Below are positions 21,714-26,875 of a stretch of 26,875 nucleotides of DNA, piece after piece (position 1 is the stretch's first letter; each line of letters starts with the position of its first letter). This DNA is from CAYSHJ01 sp964589725 (GTDB taxonomy: Bacteria; Planctomycetota; Planctomycetia; Planctomycetales; Planctomycetaceae): the NCBI GenBank assembly GCA_964589725.1, contig CAZPUJ010000382.1:1-26875 (forward strand), given 5' to 3'. Made by a program: the position numbers and the translations under genes. The notes under the pieces were generated by a model. The model did no database searches. It was not told the DNA's origin and was given only the letters and a program-made list of their open reading frames with translations.

Positions 21714-22826
21714 CTACGCAGGTGCCAGCCCGTTCACGCTGACCGCCAGCTTGACCAAGCATCGCGACGGCTTCGATCGCGGGCTTTCCAGCACGATTGG
21801 GATTCCCTTGTTGCTCGCTAGATTCATGCTCGACGAATCGTCGGGAATGAAATGCCCGATTTTCATCCCGAGCGCCTTTTCCAATTCGGCTGCGGGGAGC
21901 TCACGCCGCTGGTAGCAGCGGTTGGCCACCAGTTGCACGCTGTCCCGCGAGATCCCCAATCGGTCCAGGTGCTGAAGAATCCGTCCCGTCTGCCGCAGAG
22001 ACGTGAAATCGAGTCGCAACACGAGCAGGATGATGTCCGATTGAAAAAGCGCCTGCGCATGGGCGGGATGCGCCGCGTGGTGCAGGTCGATGACGACGAA
22101 CTGGAACAAGGTCCGCGCCATCGACAGCGCCTTGCGTACCCCGCGCGGTGTGACGTGAGCGATGTCCTCGTACTCGCCGGGAGGGGCCAGGAGGCGGACC
22201 CCGCTGGCATGCGGAACCAGGCACTGCTGGAACATCGTGGGGTCCATCCGCGAGGCATTGCGGCAGAAGTCGGCCACCGTATGCACCGGCTCGACCCCCA
22301 AGAGTGTCGCCAAGTCCCCCCCCTCGAGGTTGAGATCGACCAGCCCGCACTCCCCGTACTTCCGCGCCAGGAGTGCGGCGACGTTCACCGCCACGGTACT
22401 CGCGCCGCTTCCACCGGCCGTTCCCAGCACGGTGATCACACGTCCGTGCCGCACCGGCAACGGCGCTTCGAGCCGCAGTTTGCTCAAGGCCGTCTTGAGC
22501 TCGGCTTCGATTTGCTCATCGTTGATGTAGATGTAGGCCCCTTCGTGCAAAGTGCGCAGGATCAGTTTGGCGTCGGAGCCCGGGCCGATGCAGATCACGC
22601 GGCAGGGGAACGTGTCGGTCATATCCCGCAACACCGCCAAGCACTGCTCGGGGTCGGGGGACAAAAACAACAGTATCGCGTCCGGCCGGTGTTGAACGGC
22701 GCGCTCCTCCGCTTCGCGCAAAGGGAACACCCCGACCAAGCCGTCAGCCGGGCAGCCGTTGTTGTGCAGCACGTTTTGCACGGCGGCCGATATCGGCGCG
22801 ATGTCGCTGGCAACCATAATTCTCAT
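21714..22826 (-). CDS. cpaE: CpaE/TadZ-like ParA-superfamily protein
   Basis: The 370-residue protein has an N-terminal receiver-like domain (about 1-115: IMVASDIAPISAAVQNVL, DAILLFLSPDPEQCLAVLRDM, VICIGPGSDAKLILRTLHEGAYIYI) and a MinD/ParA ATPase-like domain with VLGTAGGSGASTVAVN (about 133-148), CGLVDLNLEGGDLATLLG, and FVVIDLHHAAHPAHAQAL. CpaE/TadZ localises the Tad machine at a site in the cell. The deviant Walker A normally reads KGGxGxS/T; both the signature and the phosphate-binding Lys are replaced here (TAGGSGAST), so ATP hydrolysis may be weak or lost, as noted for TadZ proteins. It starts 111 bp after cpaB, a gap that holds no gene. The end is 47 bp from the tadA start. Confidence 0.88.
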   Translation of the reverse strand: MRIMVASDIAPISAAVQNVLHNNGCPADGLVGVFPLREAEERAVQHRPDAILLFLSPDPEQCLAVLRDMTDTFPCRVICIGPGSDAKLILRTLHEGAYIYINDEQIEAELKTALSKLRLEAPLPVRHGRVITVLGTAGGSGASTVAVNVAALLARKYGECGLVDLNLEGGDLATLLGVEPVHTVADFCRNASRMDPTMFQQCLVPHASGVRLLAPPGEYEDIAHVTPRGVRKALSMARTLFQFVVIDLHHAAHPAHAQALFQSDIILLVLRLDFTSLRQTGRILQHLDRLGISRDSVQLVANRCYQRRELPAAELEKALGMKIGHFIPDDSSSMNLASNKGIPIVLESPRSKPSRCLVKLAVSVNGLAPA

Positions 22827-22937
22827 GACGAGATATACCTCACCCGGTGGAACCGGTACCTAAACTCTTCAGACTTTGGGAGCAGTTGGTGTGGATTGGC
22901 CCGAAATTCTGGCGAGTTCGACGAGGGGCCAGACCGG

Positions 22938-23924
22938 TCAATTCCCGCCGGACGCGGCCAATTCGCCCTTCGAATCCCAAACAGATCCCCCTGCGACTGC
23001 ATCGCCCGGCTCCGGTACCGGCGGCGGCAGCGGTTCTGGAATCACCGCTTTGCCGAAGAGTTCCAGTTGCACGTGGCCCGGATGCCGCCCGTGCAGCGTC
23101 CGAATCCGCACGCGCAGCGACACAGGCGGCGCCGGGATCGCTCGCACCCCCTGGTCCCGCTCGGGAGGACGCCCCTGAGCGAAGCGGATGTCGTTGAGCG
23201 TCACGATCGGCGAGTTGACGCTCTCGGCATCGCCACCGTTTCGGAGCGCCAAATTGATCGTCCCCTTCTGCTGGGCCAGACTCAGTTTCTTGGCGTCCGT
23301 CTCAGTCACCTGCAGTGTCACGGAACGGAGTTCCTTGTTTGCAGCGACTTGTTTGCCGACCGGGGCGTCCTCTTCCCCGATTTGCTGGTCGGCGGCCAGG
23401 ATCTCGATGTTCTGGAGCAGCGTTACTGTCGCGCCACCGCCGGTCTCGTCATTGTCACTGCGGTTCTTGTTTGTCGTGGCGGTCCAGAGCACGTCGACTT
23501 TGTTCCCCGGCAAGACGAGCCCCCCGACTCCGGAGGTCAGCGTCGGGGTCTGCACAGTGAAGGCTCGCATCCCGTTCGCCACGAGCGGCGCGACCCCTCT
23601 GCCGAAGCCCGCCTTGGCGATCTTCTGGTCGAGGAGCGGTTCTCCCTTTAACAGCGGAATGGTCACGGTGCATCCCACCGCGTCTTCAGTCGATGTGATC
23701 GCCCCCGCGGGGAGCTTGTCTTTTGGCCATTCGTCCGTCGTCAGCATGACCGAGGTGACTGCCGTCCCGCGCGGCATTTCGACCGCAGCAACGACAATCG
23801 GCACCATTTCGACAGCGACCACCGCGGGACCGTTCGCCTGCATTCGCCGGCTGACACCGATTGCGGCGGAAACTCCGAACAGCACCGCCAACCCCACGAT
23901 CAATAGAGTCCGTAAATTCATCAT
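22938..23924 (-). CDS. cpaB: Flp pilus assembly protein CpaB/RcpC
   Basis: A 328-residue protein with an N-terminal membrane anchor (LRTLLIVGLAVLFGVSAAIGVSRRM) and the SAF-domain region of CpaB/RcpC (about 40-110: VPIVVAAVEMPRGTAVTSVMLTTDEWP, GCTVTIPLLKGEPLLDQKIA), followed by AFTVQTPTLTSGVGGLVLPGNKVDVLWT, LLQNIEILAADQQI and VTLQVTETDAKKLSLAQQKGTINLALRN, all characteristic of the family. In other bacteria it is a periplasmic partner of the secretin. The C-terminal ~70 residues end in a Pro-rich tail (PEPLPPPVPEPGD). ATG at 23924 overlaps the tadV stop in ATGA, so coupling is likely; the next codon is also ATG. No secretin gene follows, which is unusual. Confidence 0.9.
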   Translation of the reverse strand: MMNLRTLLIVGLAVLFGVSAAIGVSRRMQANGPAVVAVEMVPIVVAAVEMPRGTAVTSVMLTTDEWPKDKLPAGAITSTEDAVGCTVTIPLLKGEPLLDQKIAKAGFGRGVAPLVANGMRAFTVQTPTLTSGVGGLVLPGNKVDVLWTATTNKNRSDNDETGGGATVTLLQNIEILAADQQIGEEDAPVGKQVAANKELRSVTLQVTETDAKKLSLAQQKGTINLALRNGGDAESVNSPIVTLNDIRFAQGRPPERDQGVRAIPAPPVSLRVRIRTLHGRHPGHVQLELFGKAVIPEPLPPPVPEPGDAVAGGSVWDSKGELAASGGN

Positions 23925-24568
23925 TCCCCCAGTTTCAATTCTCGTTGTTGAATGGAATTCGTGCTGGCATTGATCTTCGCCGCCTTGGCTGTCCCCGACC
24001 AGAACGCTGAGGCGAGAAGCACCAGCACGCCGACCGTAATCATCAGGCTGAATGGAATCAGTCGGCGACGTCGGTCGGGGTGCTGCACCTCGACCCGGAT
24101 GCACTTCGGCTCATCCTCGAGCGTCGAGTGGCCGCCGATCCGTCGCAGCCAGCGCCAGGCTCGGAGAATGGGGTTCCAACTATCCCAGAGCCGATTCTGG
24201 CGGATCAGCACGACCGTGCTGTAAACCCCCGCCACCAAGCACCCGACGACCGCGATTTCGTAGGCGGCCGCGGCTCCCAGCCACGCGCCGACCGCCGACA
24301 TCAATTTGACATCCGCTCCTCCCATCGCCCCAATCAGATAGGGGACGAAAAAGAGGGCGAAACCGACTGCTAAGCCGCAGGCGCTGCCTGTGAGCCCAGA
24401 CAGGCCACCCCGCAGGCCATGAAAGGCCAACCCGGCGACGACGAGCGACATCGTCAGGGTGTTACGGATCTTGAACTCGCGGACATCGGTCACGTTCGCG
24501 AGAAAGCACCCCGTCAGCACCACGGCGACCGGAATCGCCATTGCCTGATTCAAGGGAATTCCATGCAT
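23921..24568 (-). CDS. tadV: Prepilin peptidase of the A24 family (TadV/CpaA)
   Basis: This 215-residue membrane protein carries both aspartates of A24 prepilin peptidases: DVREFKIRNTLT (D28) after the first helix and GGADVKLMSAVGAWLG (D86) in the second conserved loop, with GGAD in place of the usual GxGD. Further helices are VAVVLTGCFLANV, LAVGFALFFVPYLIGAMG, YEIAVVGCLVAGVYSTVVLI and a last one near 175 (LIPFSLMITVGVLVLLASAFW). The enzyme removes the leader of Flp and pseudopilins on the cytoplasmic face. A C-terminal soluble stretch of about 50 residues precedes the last helix, more than in short CpaA. ATG at 24566-24568 has AAAGGA about 8 bases upstream; the open frame further up crosses a hairpin and is unlikely to be coding. 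Confidence 0.9.
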   Translation of the reverse strand: MHGIPLNQAMAIPVAVVLTGCFLANVTDVREFKIRNTLTMSLVVAGLAFHGLRGGLSGLTGSACGLAVGFALFFVPYLIGAMGGADVKLMSAVGAWLGAAAAYEIAVVGCLVAGVYSTVVLIRQNRLWDSWNPILRAWRWLRRIGGHSTLEDEPKCIRVEVQHPDRRRRLIPFSLMITVGVLVLLASAFWSGTAKAAKINASTNSIQQRELKLGE

Positions 24569-24629
24569 GCCTGGATCCTTTGGAAGGTCATCGCAAATCA
24601 CTCGGAACGGCGCTCCACGATTAACGAAG

Positions 24630-24669
24630 AAATCCCCTCCCATCTTTTTTCAAGATGGGAGGGGGATTT
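24630..24669 (-). repeat. Strong stem-loop between flp and tadV
   Basis: AAATCCCCTCCCATCTT (24630-24646) is matched by AAGATGGGAGGGGGATTT (24652-24669), with one bulged base and a 5-base loop. It lies about 60 bp upstream of the tadV start. There is no T-run on the minus-strand side, so it may limit read-through or protect the 3' end of the pilin message rather than end transcription outright. Confidence 0.65.
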
Positions 24670-24701
24670 CCTCTCAGCGTGAGCTATGCTCGCTAAGCAG
24701 A

Positions 24702-24735
24702 CCCGCAGTGATGATTGGCCCGCAGTGATGATTGG
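24702..24735. repeat. 17-bp tandem repeat CCCGCAGTGATGATTGG x2
   Basis: CCCGCAGTGATGATTGG occurs twice without gap or mismatch (24702-24718 and 24719-24735). An imperfect inverted repeat GTAGCCGAA...TTCGGCTAC (24736-24786) follows at once. There is no gene here. Confidence 0.8.
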
Positions 24736-24823
24736 GTAGCCGAAGTTGTGAGACTTCAGGCGCCGAACTTTGACGAGTTCGGCTACTACGTAGCGCGGCC
24801 GAGCCGCAAAAATTCGCGCAGCC

Positions 24824-24870
24824 CGCAACAACTTTCGTTGTTAACGGTGTAGAGGTCTCTGCGGGCTGAC
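24824..24870 (-). terminator. Hairpin pair after flp, probable partial terminator
   Basis: On the minus strand, a few bases after the flp stop, AGCCCGCA (about 24867-24860) pairs with TGCGGGCT (about 24834-24827) around an inner AACAACGAAAGTTGTT hairpin. The sequence GCGCGAATTTTTG follows. A five-T run makes it a weak intrinsic terminator candidate. It could let some transcripts continue into tadV, which would give excess flp message. Confidence 0.5.
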
Positions 24871-24875
24871 ATAGA

Positions 24876-25058
24876 CTAGATGAGGCCGAGCGCAGTGCTG
24901 ATGTCGGTGAACACCGTTTCGATCGCCTCACCGAGCGTCGTCACGGCAACGATACACACAACGGCGATCAGAGCGACCATGATGCCGTACTCGACCATCG
25001 TGGCTCCGTCTTCCTCTTTGCCCAGAAACTTCTTCGCGCGATTGATGAGCTGAGACAT
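24876..25058 (-). CDS. flp: Major Flp pilin
   Basis: The 60-residue protein is a textbook Flp/Fap type IVb pilin. It has a charged leader MSQLINRAKKFLGKEEDG cut after G18, then ATMVEYGIMVALIAVVCIVAV with Glu at +5 and Tyr at +6 of the mature chain, and a short amphipathic tail (LGEAIETVFTDISTALGLI). The mature pilin of about 42 residues polymerises into the adhesive Flp pilus after processing by TadV. ATG has AAGGAAG about 6 bases upstream. It heads the Tad run and is separated from tadV by 307 bp of palindromes and hairpins, as expected if pilin is expressed in excess. Transcription is likely from the sigma-54 type promoter at 25188-25202. Confidence 0.96.
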   Translation of the reverse strand: MSQLINRAKKFLGKEEDGATMVEYGIMVALIAVVCIVAVTTLGEAIETVFTDISTALGLI

Positions 25059-25185
25059 GTGACACTTCCTTTACCATTGAGATTGACACGCATTACGGGC
25101 TGTGTGGAGGACGATCCACACGACAAACCCAAATCCAACCACAGCGATCACTAAAGTTGACCGTGGGGGATTAAGACTCAGCAGG

Positions 25186-25206
25186 AAGCAAGCCGAATGC
25201 CAAACA
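25186..25206 (-). promoter_or_regulatory. Sigma-54 type (-24/-12) promoter of flp
   Basis: The minus strand reads TGGCATTCGGCTTGC (25202 to 25188), an excellent match to TGGCAC-N5-TTGC with exact GG-N10-GC spacing. Transcription would start near 25176, giving a leader of about 118 bases before the flp ATG. The upstream block up to CGCCGGCG (25231-25238) is shared, at nearly the same spacing, with the orphan pilin promoter at 4939-4953. Confidence 0.72.
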
Positions 25207-25337
25207 CGCCTGGCGCGGAGTTCTTTTTTGCGCCGGCGGTCGCGTCTTAATGCGCAACTCAATTAGCGGAAGTAAGTAGAGAACCTTCAAGGAATCTCGA
25301 AGGCGACATTCGTCGAGAAAATCGCTTTTTTGGCGCA

Positions 25338-25395
25338 ATGTTGACATGTTGACATAAAGCGACGGCACGTTTGCACTCGTCAACACGTGTTGACG
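25338..25395. promoter_or_regulatory. Candidate enhancer sites: TGTTGAC direct repeat and 18-bp perfect palindrome
   Basis: ATGTTGACATGTTGACAT (25338-25355) repeats ATGTTGAC twice in direct orientation, and CGTCAACACGTGTTGACG (25378-25395) is a perfect 18-bp palindrome of the same half-site. They lie about 135-190 bp upstream of the -24 element of flp, a usual distance for an enhancer-binding protein of sigma-54 promoters. The regulator gene is not in the window. The palindrome core GTCAAC-N4-GTTGAC matches in layout the GGCAAC-N4-GTTGCC site at 5159-5174. Confidence 0.5.
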
Positions 25396-25695
25396 AAACG
25401 CATGATCTTGGAGTTGATGTTGCTGTTATTGTCAAATGTTGGGGACGAGTTGGTAACTCACGTGACGGAGTTGCTCTCGTCGACTAAAGACTGACGCGCG
25501 ATTTGGAGGCGAAGTCTTCACGACATTTGACGGAGTTCGTCAGCACATCGGCCAGAAAGCAGATCAGGGATAAGTTTGCAGTTGCCGTTTGGCTAACGCG
25601 GCTAAACCGCAAGCATTGCAAATTGAGAATTGCAAATTGCAAATCGGAAATTGGTTAACGCGATCCATGGACATGAGTGGCAGGATGCATTGCGA
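25396..25695. other. Intergenic region between the flp control region and glgB
   Basis: No gene is seen in these 300 bp. A further half-site-like TTGTCAAATGTTGG lies near 25429-25442. Two related GACGGAGTT words (25464 and 25529) and a low-complexity run of ATTGCAAATT-type words (25612-25656) are the only other structure. glgB ends at 25696 without an evident terminator here. Confidence 0.5.
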
Positions 25696-26875
25696 TCAAA
25701 CGTACGGCTTCAGCACCACCATACCGAGTGGCGGGAGAGACAGCTTCAAGCTTTGCGGCTGTCCGTGAGCGGCGACCTTCGACGTGACGACTCGTCCCTG
25801 GTTGCCGATATTGCTGCCACAGTAGATCTTCGCGTCGCTGTTGAGAATCTCGGTGTACTCGCCCGGTTGGGGCACACCGATGCGGTAGTTGTGTCGCGGC
25901 ACCGGCGTGAAGTTCAGCACGACGATGACGAAGTCGTTGCGGTCCTTGGCGAATCGCGAGTAGGCATAAACGCTCTGCTGCCAGTCGTCGCATTGAATCC
26001 AGGCGAAGCCGGGCGAGTCGAAATCGACTTGGTGCAACGCCGGCTGCTCGCGATACACGCGGTTCAGGTCGCCGACGAATCGTCGCAAACCGTCGTGTCG
26101 CTCGTGGCCGAACAACGCCCAATCGAGCTCCGTGTTGGAGTTCCATTCCAGCCACTGACCGAATTCACCCCCCATGAACAGCAGCTTCTTGCCCGGCATC
26201 GTGTATTGATAACCGAAGAGCATTCGCAGGTTGGCGAACTTCTGCCAGTGGTCTCCCGGCATCTGCGACAGCAAGGCGCGCTTGCCATGCACGACTTCGT
26301 CGTGCGACAGCGGCAAGACGAAATTCTCCGTGAACGCATAGACCATGCGGAACGACAGCTCGCCATGATGGTGCTGGCGATGAATTGGATCGTGCTGCGC
26401 ATAACGCAGCGTGTCGTTCATCCAGCCCATGTCCCACTTCATGCTGAAGCCCAAACCACCGCAATACACCGGCCGCGAGACTCCGCCCCACGCGGTTGAT
26501 TCCTCGGCGATCGTCAGGATGCCGGGAAACTCGCCGTGCAGAATCGTGTTCATGTCTTTCAGGAATTGAATCGCTTCCAGGTTCTCGCGGCCGCCGAAGA
26601 CGTTCGGAATCCATTCACCGTCGCGGCGCGAGTAATCGAGGTACAGCATCGAAGCGACCGCATCCACGCGGATGCCATCGACGTGATAGACGTCGAACCA
26701 GAATCGGGCGCTCGACAAGAGAAAGTCGCGGACTTCGAAGCGGCCGTAATTGAAGATGTACGTACCCCAGTCCGGGTGCTCGCCGAGCCGCGGGTCGGCG
26801 TGCTCGTAGCAGCACGTGCCGTCAAAACGACCTAACGAGTGGGCGTCCATCGGGAAGTGCCCTGGCACCCAATCG
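25696..26875 (-). CDS. glgB: 1,4-alpha-glucan branching enzyme, C-terminal part (5' end outside window)
   Basis: The frame is open through the right edge (the first visible codons read DWVPGHFPMDAHSLGRFDGT), so about 392 residues are present out of a usual 630-730. GlgB makes alpha-1,6 branches in glycogen. Seen in order are the GH13 catalytic motifs: VDGIRVDAVASMLYLDYSR with the nucleophile Asp, GILTIAEESTAW with the acid/base Glu, and VLPLSHDEVVHGK with the third Asp, followed by PGKKLLFMGGEFGQWLEW and the C-terminal beta domain (FVIVVLNFTPVPRHNYRIGVP to LPPLGMVVLKPYV). The VYHVDGIRVDAV and WNSNTELDWAL segments are specific to GlgB rather than other GH13 enzymes. No other glycogen gene is visible. 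Confidence 0.96.
   Translation of the reverse strand, partial: DWVPGHFPMDAHSLGRFDGTCCYEHADPRLGEHPDWGTYIFNYGRFEVRDFLLSSARFWFDVYHVDGIRVDAVASMLYLDYSRRDGEWIPNVFGGRENLEAIQFLKDMNTILHGEFPGILTIAEESTAWGGVSRPVYCGGLGFSMKWDMGWMNDTLRYAQHDPIHRQHHHGELSFRMVYAFTENFVLPLSHDEVVHGKRALLSQMPGDHWQKFANLRMLFGYQYTMPGKKLLFMGGEFGQWLEWNSNTELDWALFGHERHDGLRRFVGDLNRVYREQPALHQVDFDSPGFAWIQCDDWQQSVYAYSRFAKDRNDFVIVVLNFTPVPRHNYRIGVPQPGEYTEILNSDAKIYCGSNIGNQGRVVTSKVAAHGQPQSLKLSLPPLGMVVLKPYV

Noticed and set aside
21852..23651. 599-codon plus-strand open frame antisense to cpaE and cpaB
   Set aside because: It spans two well-supported minus-strand genes and the gap between them; the product is His/Arg/Gln-rich without recognisable domains.
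25171..25386. 71-codon minus-strand open frame upstream of flp
   Set aside because: It overlaps the promoter and candidate enhancer sites, has no ribosome site and resembles no known protein.

Overview
The window looks like a piece of a planctomycete (Planctomycetota) chromosome. The evidence is indirect but consistent: a giant sugar-dehydrogenase/cytochrome fusion ending in the Pirellula/Verrucomicrobium-type haem-binding domain, a secreted sulfatase and a sialidase-like Asp-box protein, a planctomycete-style Tad pilus locus, high GC, and long intergenic regions filled with palindromic repeats. Genus cannot be decided from this sequence. Both ends cut a gene: an RTX-type calcium-binding protein on the left and glycogen branching enzyme (glgB) on the right.

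Layout. 1-2.9 kb: RTX protein end, about 1 kb of nested palindromes, then purM. 3.1-5.9 kb: a secreted nucleoside hydrolase, an orphan Flp-like pilin gene and a DUF423 membrane protein. 5.9-10.2 kb: sulfatase, Asp-box (sialidase-like) protein and a Tat-exported amidohydrolase-fold protein, separated by repeat-rich spacers. 10.6-15.6 kb: a divergent pair of extracytoplasmic redox proteins, one a PQQ-type sugar dehydrogenase with three CXXCH haem sites and one an FAD lipoprotein with three C-terminal CXXCH haem sites. 15.6-25.1 kb: a complete-looking minus-strand Tad/Flp run (flp, tadV/cpaA, cpaB, cpaE/tadZ, tadA/cpaF, tadB, tadC, two tadE-like genes, tadG-like), with no outer-membrane secretin gene and no tadD. 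25.7 kb to the end: glgB.

The most interesting reading is regulatory. The flp gene of the Tad locus and the orphan pilin-like gene 20 kb away carry nearly identical sigma-54 (-24/-12) type promoters, TGGCATTC(G/A)GCT(T/C)GC. Similarity continues for about 40 bp upstream of the -24 element, and each has a GNCAAC-N4-GTTGNC palindrome about 175-205 bp further upstream, where an enhancer-binding protein would be expected. This suggests two pilins made under one sigma-54 programme. A second theme is the repeat content: four copies of one REP-like palindrome (AACCCGAAGCGTNAGCGAGGG), two inverted-repeat cassettes directly upstream of secreted-enzyme genes, and a roughly 300-bp palindrome of palindromes near the left end.

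All calls come from reading the sequence. No database search, structure prediction or folding calculation was run.
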